Below, one piece after another: positions 1-7,907 of a DNA stretch of 64,000 nt. The stretch spans positions 945,076 through 1,009,075 of the forward strand of contig LT160592.1 of the NCBI GenBank assembly GCA_900049755.1, in the 5' to 3' direction. Source of the stretch: Corynebacterium provencense (GTDB taxonomy: Bacteria > Actinomycetota > Actinomycetes > Mycobacteriales > Mycobacteriaceae). Within the stretch, counting starts at the first letter, position 1. Each line of letters starts with the position of its first letter. The translations under genes were made by a program, and so were the position numbers. Below the pieces are notes generated by a model. It made no database searches. It saw only the letters and a program-made list of their open reading frames with translations, and had not been told where the DNA came from.

Positions 1-189
1 CCGGAAGCATCCGCCCTCCTCCGCCGCCCACCGTCCACCATGCACGACCAGATAAAGCACGGGCGTTTCGACCTGCCGTGCTCGGATCATCCGCGCCGGG
101 TGCAGACCCGGGCCGTCCTCGACCTGACGGGCCTGTCGGAGCAGGAGGCACGGGACATCCTCGACGAAGCACTGGGGGCAGCAGCGTGA
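1..189 (+). CDS. Small phage protein, 5' end uncertain or outside window
   Basis: The frame is open from the first base to a TGA at 187-189. An ATG at 40 would give a 49-residue protein ending LSEQEARDILDEALGAAA, but the frame also runs off the left edge, so this may be the C-terminus of a longer protein. The end is mostly charged and helical; no family recognised. Its stop overlaps the GTG of the next gene (GTGA), the coupling style used throughout this early operon. Confidence 0.45.
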   Translation, partial: PEASALLRRPPSTMHDQIKHGRFDLPCSDHPRRVQTRAVLDLTGLSEQEARDILDEALGAAA

Positions 190-476
190 CCCCGGAAGAG
201 CAGTTGATGAAGTCCATGGTCGACCACCCTGCCGGTACTGGTCGTCATCGTCGGCAGCCGACACCGGTGGACTGCCTCGGACCCACCCGCAGTGAGCCCG
301 CGCCGGGCACCGCGTTCGACGCGGTTGGCCTCATCCTCGCCATCTTCGCCGCAATCGCACTGGTCGCCGTCGCCGGCGTGATCGGAGGACACCTTGCCGG
401 CCCGGCCGGCGCGATCATCGCCGCCGCCATCACCACTGTCAGCCTCACCGCATTCATCCGACAGGAAACACGATGA
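186..476 (+). CDS. Small phage membrane protein
   Basis: A 96-residue protein begins at GTG 186, chosen because it overlaps the preceding stop. Residues about 48-88 form two hydrophobic stretches (AVGLILAIFAAIALVAVAGV and a second Gly/Ala-rich one), so an inner-membrane hairpin is likely. No family recognised. It overlaps the next gene by ATGA. Confidence 0.55.
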   Translation: MTPEEQLMKSMVDHPAGTGRHRRQPTPVDCLGPTRSEPAPGTAFDAVGLILAIFAAIALVAVAGVIGGHLAGPAGAIIAAAITTVSLTAFIRQETR

Positions 477-673
477 ACCTGCCTTCGTCGCGCCGGGATC
501 TTGCGGTCCTGGTCCGCCACCACATCGACCCCGAATCAGACGCGCACACCCGCCTGGACCCCACCGCCGAAGCGCTCGAGTCCGCCGGGTTCATCCGCTG
601 GACCGGCGCACCCCGCCGCCCCGGATGGGCACCCACCGAAACCGGAACCGAACTCATCAAGGAGACATCATGA
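473..673 (+). CDS. Small phage protein, possible winged-helix fragment
   Basis: The 66-residue product contains an ALESAGFIRWTG...WAPTETG pattern resembling the wing and recognition-helix end of a small winged-helix domain, but it is too short for a confident call. Start and stop both overlap neighbours by ATGA, so translation is coupled. Function unknown. Confidence 0.55.
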   Translation: MNLPSSRRDLAVLVRHHIDPESDAHTRLDPTAEALESAGFIRWTGAPRRPGWAPTETGTELIKETS

Positions 674-1110
674 CCATCACGATCAAGCCCCACGGCGTCC
701 GCGCTGACATCACCGTCGACAGCATGGAGGAGGCGCGCACAGTGCTCCGTGAACTCACCCCAAGCTCCGTCGGTGTCTTCGCTCCCGCGACGGTGACTCA
801 CAACATTGAGTTCACACCAGACTCGGAGGGCAAACTCCCGGAGTCAGTCACTGTGTGGCCCAACCCGCATATCGAGAATTCCAGTGCCCCAGTCGAAGAC
901 ATCGACGACATGACGAGCCCGGCCCGCCGCATCAAGTCCTGGACCACGGGCGAGGAGTACATCCTCAAGACGAAGACCCGGGCAGGCCTGAACTGCCGTC
1001 AGATCGGTGACATCCTCGGACGGTCTGATTCCTCCGTGCGGAACAAACTCCACGCGCTCGAGGCGGAACGCGCACGCCTGAACCTCACCCCGATCCGGGT
1101 GAGCAAGTGA
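670..1110 (+). CDS. Phage protein with C-terminal helix-turn-helix
   Basis: The 146-residue product starts at the ATG overlapping the previous stop. Residues about 95-138 read as a helix-turn-helix of sigma-region-4/Myb type (EEYILKTKTRAGLNCRQIGD followed by ILGRSDSSVRNKL); the N-terminal half is an acidic beta-rich domain I do not recognise. It is probably a DNA-binding early regulator, an inference from the motif only. Confidence 0.6.
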   Translation: MTITIKPHGVRADITVDSMEEARTVLRELTPSSVGVFAPATVTHNIEFTPDSEGKLPESVTVWPNPHIENSSAPVEDIDDMTSPARRIKSWTTGEEYILKTKTRAGLNCRQIGDILGRSDSSVRNKLHALEAERARLNLTPIRVSK

Positions 1111-1406
1111 CCACCGACCCTCACATCATCGCCGCGCAGATCATCGGCCGCGGCTACTACCACGGGGCAGTCCTCAAGTCTGTTGCGGGGAAGCGCAGCT
1201 ACGACCTGGACGTGTCCGCCAGGTGCCGCAGGGCGGGCGAGCGGTTCCTCCGTGCTGCCAGGGACGCTGCGAAAGACATGGACCAGACCGCCCTGTGGTC
1301 GCACGTGGATTATGCGGCGTCGCGGGGTAACGCGGTGTCGACGAAGAAGCAGGTGGCTGACCTTGTCGCCACGATCACAGACCACCGAAAGGAGCAGGGA
1401 CGATGA
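1107..1406 (+). CDS. Hypothetical phage protein
   Basis: A basic, largely helical 99-residue protein starts at a GTG that overlaps the upstream stop (GTGA) and ends in an ATGA overlap with the exonuclease gene. No motif recognised. Its coupling to the recombination genes suggests a role in early DNA metabolism, by position only. Confidence 0.55.
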   Translation: MTTDPHIIAAQIIGRGYYHGAVLKSVAGKRSYDLDVSARCRRAGERFLRAARDAAKDMDQTALWSHVDYAASRGNAVSTKKQVADLVATITDHRKEQGR

Positions 1407-2296
1407 GTTTCACCAGACTCCCGTCAGAGACAGAAGAGGAATGGCTCGAGCAACGCCGCGAATACATCACCGCGACGGAGATCGCCCGGCTGGCAGCCAG
1501 CCCCGCGGAGTGGAAGAAGATCCGCGACGAGAAGAAGCACGGCTCAGACTTCCACGGCAACCGGGTGACACGGTGGGGGCATGTGCGCGAACCGGAGATC
1601 GGGAAGTTCATCCACATGTTCGAGGACTCCCGACTGGTAGGGAACACCGACCTGTGTGTCCTCGACGGGACGCGGATCGCCGCAACCCCGGACATGCTCC
1701 CGGAGGACCTCAGTGAAGAGTGTGAGGTTATCGGGGAGATTAAGACCGCCGGGAAGCAGCTGGTCCCCGACCACATTCCGCAGAAGTACGTCGATCAGGT
1801 GCAGGTGCAGCTGATGGTCACCGGCGCTGACGCGTGCGTCTTCGCCTGCGAAGCCCGGGGTGAGGACGAGTTCGGGGAGTTCTTCCCGGACGGTCTGCCG
1901 AAGACGACGATCATCCTCCCGGACCTCGACCGGCAGGCATTCCTGCGGGACATCGCTGAGCGGTTCCTCGCCGGCGAAGACCCGACCGGGCCGACACCCG
2001 CCGAACTTGAGTCCCTGGCCTTGTCCGTCCTCGACATGCAGGAAGACGTGAAAGACCTGCAGAGGCAGATCAAGGAGGCGAAGGACCGGATCCGGGAAGC
2101 AGTGGGGGACGAGCCGGGCACGTTCCCGTGCGGGGTGGCGAACGTGATCGTCACCGCGGACACGAAGTCCACGGGCGTGGACTTGAAAGCGTTGCGCGAG
2201 GAGCACCCGGACATCGTGGCCCTGTACCCGAAGATCACTCCGGTGAGGGGTGCCGTGAAGGTACTGCCGGTGAAGCAGGAGGAGCCAGCGGCATGA
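1403..2296 (+). CDS. YqaJ-type phage recombination exonuclease
   Basis: The 297-residue product fits the YqaJ/lambda-exonuclease branch of the PD-(D/E)XK nucleases, which resect double-strand ends to give 3' single strands for annealing. Visible motifs are WGHVREPEI (58-66), RIAATPDM with the catalytic Asp near 97, GEIKTA with the E-x-K pair (112, 114), and QVQVQL (132-137). A helical tail (about 190-235) follows the core. It immediately precedes an ERF-type annealing protein, the usual two-component phage recombinase. Translation is coupled to both neighbours. Confidence 0.88.
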   Translation: MSFTRLPSETEEEWLEQRREYITATEIARLAASPAEWKKIRDEKKHGSDFHGNRVTRWGHVREPEIGKFIHMFEDSRLVGNTDLCVLDGTRIAATPDMLPEDLSEECEVIGEIKTAGKQLVPDHIPQKYVDQVQVQLMVTGADACVFACEARGEDEFGEFFPDGLPKTTIILPDLDRQAFLRDIAERFLAGEDPTGPTPAELESLALSVLDMQEDVKDLQRQIKEAKDRIREAVGDEPGTFPCGVANVIVTADTKSTGVDLKALREEHPDIVALYPKITPVRGAVKVLPVKQEEPAA

Positions 2297-2877
2297 GCGT
2301 CCACGAGACGATGATCGAGGTGGCCCGTGAGGTCACCGGCCTGGCGAAGCGGGATCGCAATGAGGGGCAGCGGTTCATGTTCCGTGGCATCGATGCGGTG
2401 ATGAACGCGTTCGGCCCGGCGATGCGAACGCATGGCCTAATGGCGTTGCCGACGGTGGAGGACATCACGGTCACTGAGAAGACCTCGAACCGGGGTGCTG
2501 TGATGCAGCTGGTCCGGGTGAAGATGCGCCTTACTTTCGTCAATGCGGAGGGTGAGACGGATGACCGGACGGTCGTGTGGGGGGAGGCGATGGACTCCGG
2601 GGATAAGGCCACGGCGAAGGCGCACAGTGTGGCGTTGCGGACGGCGTACCTGCAGGCGTTCTGTCTGCCGACTGATGAGCGTGACCCGGACGCTGACTCT
2701 TACGAGATCAGCCCGGAGCAGCAGGAGCGGGACCGTGCCGAGTGGTCGGCGCGGATCGCTGCCGCGCAGTCGGTGGAGGACTGCCGGAAGTTGTGGGCGG
2801 GTGCTCAGCAGGTCGGTCTGACTGCTGAGATCACGGCCCGTGTCGCGGAGCTGAAGGCAGGTGAGTCCGGTGACTGA
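2293..2877 (+). CDS. ERF-family single-strand annealing protein
   Basis: A 194-residue product from the ATG overlapping the exonuclease stop. It matches the ERF superfamily of phage annealing proteins: FRGIDAVMNAF (about 30-40), a central beta region with the W-G-E-A-M-D-S-G-D pattern, and KATAKAHSVALRTAYLQAF (about 106-123). Such proteins coat and anneal the strands exposed by the partner exonuclease. The C-terminal 50 residues are charged and variable. The pairing with the YqaJ protein strengthens the call. Confidence 0.87.
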   Translation: MSVHETMIEVAREVTGLAKRDRNEGQRFMFRGIDAVMNAFGPAMRTHGLMALPTVEDITVTEKTSNRGAVMQLVRVKMRLTFVNAEGETDDRTVVWGEAMDSGDKATAKAHSVALRTAYLQAFCLPTDERDPDADSYEISPEQQERDRAEWSARIAAAQSVEDCRKLWAGAQQVGLTAEITARVAELKAGESGD

Positions 2878-3226
2878 GCCGGTGAACCCGGTGCTGATCG
2901 AGAACCATATCCGCGAGTTGGTGACCAGGATCGCCAACGGGATCCGGGTGTGTTCGGACCGGTACGCGGCGTTTCAGTCCGCGGACCGGGAGTTCGATCG
3001 GGCGTTCGCGTCGGCTTATCTGGCTGCTGAGGGGTCGATCAAGGACAAGGAGGCCACGGCGAAGTTGGAGACGATGTCGGAGCGTGAGGCGCGGGATGTG
3101 GCTGAGGCTGCTCACCGGCACGCGGATCGGTTGGCGAAGGCGCTCGAGTTGGAGCTTCGGGCGTGGCAGTCCATCAGTGCATCGTTCCGGGCGATGTATG
3201 GGGCGGCGGGTAGTGCTCATGGGTAG
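2861..3226 (+). CDS. Hypothetical helical phage protein
   Basis: Up to 121 residues from GTG 2861; a GTG at 2870 is an equally good start, overlapping the end of the ERF gene. Almost entirely helical with a long charged stretch (AEAAHRHADRLAKALELELR), suggesting a coiled coil. No family recognised. It lies inside the recombination operon. Confidence 0.6.
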   Translation: MSPVTEPVNPVLIENHIRELVTRIANGIRVCSDRYAAFQSADREFDRAFASAYLAAEGSIKDKEATAKLETMSEREARDVAEAAHRHADRLAKALELELRAWQSISASFRAMYGAAGSAHG

Positions 3227-3527
3227 TGCGAAGCGTATGCCCCGGGCGGTTGCTGACGCGATCGCGTCGCGGGCAGGGGACTGGTGTGAAGCCATGATCC
3301 CGACGGTTTGTGTCGGTCCGCCACAACAGATCCACCACCGCCAGATGCGTTCACAGGGCGGTGAGCACACCATCGAGAACGGGATTTTTCTGTGTCACGC
3401 CTGCCACGCCTGGGTTCACGCTCACCCGAAGTGGGCGTACCGGGCTGAACTGCTCGTGCACGGGTGGGAGGAGCCGCGCTTCCCGCCAGTGTTCTACCGG
3501 GGCCGCATGACACAACGAGAGGAGTAA
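3219..3527 (+). CDS. HNH endonuclease, early-region
   Basis: A 102-residue product from ATG 3219, within the end of the previous gene. It carries an HNH/beta-beta-alpha-metal core: IHHRQMRSQGG (38-48), N54, CHAC (59-62) and H67. The protein is little more than the nuclease fold. In early regions such proteins are either free-standing homing nucleases or recombination helpers; which applies here cannot be told. It is separate from the packaging-type HNH gene at 15247. Confidence 0.8.
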   Translation: MGSAKRMPRAVADAIASRAGDWCEAMIPTVCVGPPQQIHHRQMRSQGGEHTIENGIFLCHACHAWVHAHPKWAYRAELLVHGWEEPRFPPVFYRGRMTQREE

Positions 3528-3531
3528 GCCA

Positions 3532-4293
3532 GTGGCGACGATCAAGCAGGGGCCCGCCCCTGAGGACCACTACGCGATGATCCCCAACGCGTTCGCCCGG
3601 TCCTCGACCATCCCCTCCAGGGCGAAGACGGTGTACCTGTACATCCGCTCTCACCGCACCGGATGGTCGCTGAGCACCGACCGGATAGCAGATGCTCTGG
3701 GGATGAGCCCCACGACCATCAAGGCTGCGATCCGAGACCTTGAGCAGTCCGGGTGGGTCACCCGCACTCAGGTTCACGGCGACGGGGGGATGTTCGGGAA
3801 CTGCGAGTACACGGTCCATTCGATGCCGGTTGACCGTGGGACAGATTCTGTACCGCGGACCGTGGGACAGAAAACCGCCGGCGGTTTAACCGCCAGCGGT
3901 AAATCTGACCCCCATAAGAAAACTATTCCTTCTAAGAAGACCAAGGGAGAAGAAGACCAACCCCCTGTAGTCCCCCAGGGGGACAAGCCGAAGAGACGGA
4001 AGCCCCGGCACCCGATCACCGAGGACTGGACGCCACGCCCAGACGTTGTCCAGCAGATGGCCGAAGAATGCCCCGGCGTTGACCAAGCGCATGAGCTCGC
4101 TCAGATGCGGGATCACTTCCTTGCCAGTGCGGGTACGTCGACCGATTGGAACCTGAACTACCGGAAGTGGGTTCGCAATGCTGCGAAGTGGGGGCGCGGG
4201 GGACAGCAGCAAGGCCGGAAGGCTGATCAGATCATCCAGGCTGTCGTCGGCCTGGACCAAGACCGACAGGAGGGGAGAGAGCTCGCATGGTGA
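3532..4293 (+). CDS. Phage replication initiator-like winged-helix protein
   Basis: A 253-residue product from GTG 3532, with a GGAG ribosome site just upstream. Residues 10-95 form a winged helix of the HTH_36 type (SRAKTVYLYIRSH, then SLSTDRIADALGMSPTTIKA and a wing). A Lys/Thr/Pro-rich linker (about 98-165) follows, then a helical C-terminus with W-N-L-N-Y-R-K-W near 205-212 resembling DnaD/replisome-organiser tails. It sits just before a helicase-loader-sized gene and a DnaB-type helicase, so it is probably the origin-binding initiator. The linker-coding DNA contains origin-like repeats (see the repeat entry at 3832). Confidence 0.72.
   Translation: MATIKQGPAPEDHYAMIPNAFARSSTIPSRAKTVYLYIRSHRTGWSLSTDRIADALGMSPTTIKAAIRDLEQSGWVTRTQVHGDGGMFGNCEYTVHSMPVDRGTDSVPRTVGQKTAGGLTASGKSDPHKKTIPSKKTKGEEDQPPVVPQGDKPKRRKPRHPITEDWTPRPDVVQQMAEECPGVDQAHELAQMRDHFLASAGTSTDWNLNYRKWVRNAAKWGRGGQQQGRKADQIIQAVVGLDQDRQEGRELAW
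3832..3960 (+). other. Candidate phage origin: repeats plus AT-rich block inside initiator gene
   Basis: Two copies of GACCGTGGGACAGA occur at 3832-3845 and 3858-3871. A perfect 16-base palindrome AAACCGCCGGCGGTTT follows at 3872-3887 and a near-copy, ACCGCCAGCGGT, at 3889-3900. From about 3900 to 3960 the DNA is much richer in A and T than its surroundings. Repeats followed by an AT-rich unwinding region inside the initiator gene is the layout of lambda-type origins. Function is inferred. Confidence 0.5.
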
Positions 4294-4760
4294 GTGACTT
4301 CGCTGTGAGGATCGCGGGCACTGCCCTGGCGAAAGCCGCGGAGCTCAGGCCCGCGTCCGTGCAAAACAACGCCTCAGATCGTCAGGTGATCCTGGCGTGG
4401 GCTGAGGCAGTCGAAATGATGAACGCGCCGCAGATCATTGAGGTGTGGGCTGAGGCGGTGACGTGGTGGTCGTTGAACGCGCCGACGACGGAGATGTTCA
4501 CGCCGTACGCACTGCGGCACGCGGTGCTGCAAACGGTGGAGCGGTGGGAGCGTGATACTGATCGTCGGCATGAACTTGAGCAGTACCGCTACGACCGACT
4601 CTGTGAGCGTGTGAGGCGGGGAGAACTGCCCCCGGGCACGGAGGTTGGACATGAGCCCCAACTCGTGCGAGAAGCCCGACCTGACGCGATTTCCGCCCCG
4701 CCCGGAGCCGTGAAGCAGATCTCCGGGTGGCGTGACCGGATGCGGGCAGTCAATGAATGA
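4287..4760 (+). CDS. Helical phage protein, possible helicase loader
   Basis: The 157-residue product has a helical domain (about 25-125, Trp-rich: WAEAVEMM, WAEAVTWW) and a flexible basic tail. Size, fold and position between initiator and DnaB-type helicase resemble small phage helicase loaders or inhibitors of the SPP1 G39P/DnaI-N kind, but no diagnostic motif is visible and there is no P-loop. It overlaps both neighbours. Confidence 0.55.
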   Translation: MVSDFAVRIAGTALAKAAELRPASVQNNASDRQVILAWAEAVEMMNAPQIIEVWAEAVTWWSLNAPTTEMFTPYALRHAVLQTVERWERDTDRRHELEQYRYDRLCERVRRGELPPGTEVGHEPQLVREARPDAISAPPGAVKQISGWRDRMRAVNE

Positions 4761-6078
4761 CGGAATGCCCCACGCCGCCGACAGCGAACGCGCACTCCTC
4801 GGAGCGATGCTCTCATCCAAAGCAGCGGTCGCCGCCGCCGCTGATCGGATCAATGCCGCAGACTTCTACATCCCCGCCCATGCCACGATCTTCACCGCTG
4901 TCCTGAACGCGTGGGCAGGAGGAGTGGACGGCGACCCAGTGGCAGTCGGAGGGGAACTCGATGACCACGGGCAGCTCGAACAGGTTGGCGGGCTCATGGC
5001 ACTGTTTGAACTCGTTCAGCAGGCCGCCCCCGCCGGGTCGATCTCGTGGCATGTCAAGCGAGTCACTGACGCAGCAGTCCTGCGCCGCCTGTATCACGCT
5101 GGTACGGAGATCGTGCAACTGGCGAACACTGCCACACCCGCGTCATCTGGGGATGCTGTGCACCGGGCGCAGGAAGCCTTGGCAGAAGTGCCGAACGATT
5201 CGTCATCTTCGACCCGCGCAATTGGAGATGTTCTGCCGGAGGTGATGGACGATCTTGATGCTGCTGAGAACGGGGAGTCGGCCGGTAAGGATCCTGTTTC
5301 CACCGGTTTCATGGATCTTGACAGGTTGATGAACGGTGGGCTCCGGCCAGGGCAGATGATCATCGTCGGCGCCCGACCGGGCTGCGGTAAGACAACCGTG
5401 TGCCTCGACATGATGCGCCACGCTGCGATCCGGGAGGGCAAGACAGCGCTGATGTTCAGCCTGGAGATGTCCACTGCGGAGGTATCGCAGCGGGTCTTGT
5501 CCGCAGAGTCTGGGGTTCCGTTCGTTCGGATGCAGCGCAATGAGCTCACCGCGGATGACTGGCGGGCGATGACAGAAACGGTGCAGCGCATCGAACGGGC
5601 ACCGCTGCTGATCAGTGATGACCCGCAGATGACGATGACGAGCATCCAGGCGAAGGCCCGCCGCCTGTCCCAGCAGCACGACCTCGGTCTGATCGTCGTG
5701 GACTACCTGCAGTTGCTCACCGCGGGCGGGAAGACGGAGAGCCGGCAGCAGGAGGTGTCGGGGTTCTCCAGACAGTTGAAGCTGATGGCGAAGGATCTCG
5801 GTGTGCCGGTGGTCGCCGCAGCGCAGTTGAACCGTGGTGTGGAAGGCCGTGGTGATGAGGCGAAGCCGCGACTGTCGGACCTTCGGGAGTCGGGATCGTT
5901 GGAGCAAGACGCGGACATTGTGATGTTCATCGACCGTCCGGATGCGAAAGACCCGGGTCATGCTCGGGCGGGCGAGGCAGATCTGATCGTGGCGAAGCAC
6001 CGTGGTGGGAACACCGGGACGGTGACGCTGGCGTCTCGCTTGGCAGTGTGCCAGTTCAGCAATTTCAGTAAGCGGTAG
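4753..6078 (+). CDS. DnaB-type replicative DNA helicase
   Basis: A 441-residue hexameric 5'-3' helicase of the DnaB family. The start at ATG 4753 gives an N-terminal DnaB domain (HAADSERALLGAML onward). The RecA-like domain carries Walker A GARPGCGKTT (about 206-215), Walker B LIVVDYLQLL (about 313-322), the AAQLNRGVE segment and SDLRESGSLEQDAD near the C-terminus. Length is typical. It probably unwinds the phage fork with help from the two preceding genes; the SSB gene follows. Confidence 0.93.
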   Translation: MNDGMPHAADSERALLGAMLSSKAAVAAAADRINAADFYIPAHATIFTAVLNAWAGGVDGDPVAVGGELDDHGQLEQVGGLMALFELVQQAAPAGSISWHVKRVTDAAVLRRLYHAGTEIVQLANTATPASSGDAVHRAQEALAEVPNDSSSSTRAIGDVLPEVMDDLDAAENGESAGKDPVSTGFMDLDRLMNGGLRPGQMIIVGARPGCGKTTVCLDMMRHAAIREGKTALMFSLEMSTAEVSQRVLSAESGVPFVRMQRNELTADDWRAMTETVQRIERAPLLISDDPQMTMTSIQAKARRLSQQHDLGLIVVDYLQLLTAGGKTESRQQEVSGFSRQLKLMAKDLGVPVVAAAQLNRGVEGRGDEAKPRLSDLRESGSLEQDADIVMFIDRPDAKDPGHARAGEADLIVAKHRGGNTGTVTLASRLAVCQFSNFSKR

Positions 6079-6091
6079 AACCAATCAATCA

Positions 6092-6110
6092 CCCCGGTAT
6101 TAGGCCGGGG
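6092..6110 (+). other. Small hairpin upstream of ssb
   Basis: CCCCGG (6092-6097) and CCGGGG (6105-6110) enclose a 7-base loop in the 48-base gap before the SSB gene, just ahead of its GGAAGGAGC ribosome site. There is no T-run, so this is not a terminator; it may affect mRNA stability or SSB translation. Confidence 0.35.
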
Positions 6111-6126
6111 AAGGAAGGAGCCTGAC

Positions 6127-6603
6127 ATGCGTGTCGAGCTTGAGAACGTGAAGGTCGCCGTCCCGAAGTCGGGGCCGAACGCCGGACAGCCGGTCGTGAT
6201 GAAGACCGCGAAGTCGTCCGGCAACCAGTACGCCGAGTTCACCGTGATGGAGTCCTCGTCGAGGAAGGATCAGGCCGGCCAGTGGGAGAACGGGCCGACG
6301 ATTTTCATCAGGTGTCGGGTCCACGGTTACGCCGCACAGGACGTGTACGCGGCGTTGATGGGTGGTGTGGACCGGGTGGATGTGAAGGGGGATCTGGAGC
6401 ATTTCCTGTGGCAGTCGCAGCAGGGGCCGAAGGACACGTGGGACATTGGGTTTGCGAGGGTGTCTTTGCCGGTGCCGAGGACGCAGCAGCAGTCGCAGGG
6501 CGGGGGTTGGTCTGGTGGGGGATCGCAGCCGGCGCAGCAGGGGGCGTGGGATTCGGCACCGCAGGGCGGTTTCGACGTGCAGGGCTCCGAACCGCCTTTC
6601 TGA
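6127..6603 (+). CDS. Phage single-stranded DNA-binding protein
   Basis: The 158-residue product looks like an OB-fold SSB: the N-terminal 115 residues form the beta-barrel, with a Gly/Gln-rich linker (about 118-150) and an acidic-hydrophobic end, QGSEPPF, matching the partner-binding C-terminal tip of bacterial SSBs (usually DDIPF). It would coat single strands made by the helicase and exonuclease encoded just upstream. Its good AAGGAAGGAG ribosome site suggests high expression. Confidence 0.72.
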   Translation: MRVELENVKVAVPKSGPNAGQPVVMKTAKSSGNQYAEFTVMESSSRKDQAGQWENGPTIFIRCRVHGYAAQDVYAALMGGVDRVDVKGDLEHFLWQSQQGPKDTWDIGFARVSLPVPRTQQQSQGGGWSGGGSQPAQQGAWDSAPQGGFDVQGSEPPF

Positions 6604-6668
6604 TGGGAAGTGACCGTTAGCGGCTCCCAACCCCCACACCCCTCACAACTCCCCACGTTCACCATGAC

Positions 6669-6699
6669 CGGCCCGCAGCGCAACGCTGGGGCCGTTTTT
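6669..6699 (+). terminator. Rho-independent terminator between ssb and dUTPase
   Basis: CGGCCCGCAGCG pairs with CGCTGGGGCCG across a 3-base loop with one bulge, and is followed by TTTTT at 6695-6699. It probably ends or attenuates the replication operon after ssb. Confidence 0.65.
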
Positions 6700-6723
6700 C
6701 ACGCCATCCAGAAGGACCACACC

Positions 6724-7167
6724 ATGAGAATCAACTACCAACTCTGCCGACCCGCCTACGCGAGCCTGCACCGGCCGTCGAAAGCACACCCCGACGACGC
6801 CGGAATCGACCTCCGCGCAGCCACCACCGGCATCCTCAACCCCGGCGAATGGGCACCCATCCCCACCGGCATCCGCCTCGCACTCCCACGCGGCTGGGAA
6901 GCACAGATCCGCCCCCGCTCCGGACTCGCCGCCAACCACGCGGTGACTGTCCTCAACGCCCCGGGCACCGTCGACGCCGGCTTCCGGGGTGAGGTCCGCG
7001 CCATCCTCATCAACCACGGGCACGAGCCCTGGTCGTGGGAGGAGGGCGACCGCATCGCCCAACTCGTCGTCAAAGAGGTCCCGCACGTCGTCCTCACCGA
7101 AGTAGACGACCTCGACACCACCACCACGCGTGGGAACGCTGGACTCGGCAGCACAGGAGTCCACTGA
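6724..7167 (+). CDS. Phage dUTPase
   Basis: A 147-residue trimeric dUTP diphosphatase converting dUTP to dUMP, keeping uracil out of phage DNA. All five family motifs are present: DAGIDLRA (about 25-32), RPRSGLA (63-69), LNAPGTVDAGFRGEV (77-91), GDRIAQLV (about 109) and the C-terminal RGNAGLGSTG (about 136), which closes over the active site. ATG 6724 follows an AGAAGGA ribosome site. Its stop overlaps the next start (TGATG). Confidence 0.95.
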   Translation: MRINYQLCRPAYASLHRPSKAHPDDAGIDLRAATTGILNPGEWAPIPTGIRLALPRGWEAQIRPRSGLAANHAVTVLNAPGTVDAGFRGEVRAILINHGHEPWSWEEGDRIAQLVVKEVPHVVLTEVDDLDTTTTRGNAGLGSTGVH

Positions 7168-7907
7168 TGGACACACGAATCACCGTCCACTACGACCACC
7201 GGACCCGCATGTGGGTGTGCTCCCCACCCGGTTCATGGCCCACCGACTGGCCCACCTGGGACAGGGCCATGGACGAAGCCGCCTGGCACGCATGCATGCT
7301 CCGGGACTTCCACCGGCCCCGCAGTCCGCAGGCGCTCCGCCGCCGACTCCGAGCCCTCCAAGCGCAGGGCTACGCCCCCGACTGGATCGCCTCGAGGATC
7401 CAGGCCCGTGTCTCTGACGTCATTACCTGGTCCACGGACTCGCGCAGTGTGATCAAATCGCCCACCATCAGCCGCCGAATCGTGCACCTGTACGACTGGG
7501 TTGATGAGCACACCGGCGGTCGTATCCGTGACACCGGCCCCACCCCGGAAGCTCTCGCCCGGAACTGGGCCCCGCCCGCCGCATGGGATGACATCGACGA
7601 CCCGGACGAGCACGCTGTCAGCGGTTTCACCGACAATGCCCGCAACATGGCCCGCCGACGCGTGCCCATTCCCGCTGAGGTCGTCGCCCGGATGGGCGCG
7701 GAGATCGCAGCGCACAATCCCCGTGCTGTCGTCCTGGCGGGCAAGCGAGCGAACTACCGGATGGGCGCTGCCACGGTGGCTTCTCGCTTGAAGATGATGA
7801 TCGAGGCCGTGGAATCTATTGCTGCCGGGCGGATGAAGACGATCGCCGCAGATGACCTGGACCGGCTGATGCTCAAACTCAGCATGACCCCCGAGGCAGC
7901 AGCATGA
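7167..7907 (+). CDS. Hypothetical phage protein, possible DNA-binding
   Basis: A 246-residue product from the ATG overlapping the dUTPase stop. Residues about 50-110 (LRRRLRALQAQGYAPDWIAS then RIQARVSDVITWSTDSR) look like a helix-turn-helix used in actinophage regulators. A second helical region (165-246) ends KTIAADDLDRLMLKLSM. No family named with confidence. It is coupled to the methyltransferase gene by ATGA. Confidence 0.6.
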   Translation: MDTRITVHYDHRTRMWVCSPPGSWPTDWPTWDRAMDEAAWHACMLRDFHRPRSPQALRRRLRALQAQGYAPDWIASRIQARVSDVITWSTDSRSVIKSPTISRRIVHLYDWVDEHTGGRIRDTGPTPEALARNWAPPAAWDDIDDPDEHAVSGFTDNARNMARRRVPIPAEVVARMGAEIAAHNPRAVVLAGKRANYRMGAATVASRLKMMIEAVESIAAGRMKTIAADDLDRLMLKLSMTPEAAA

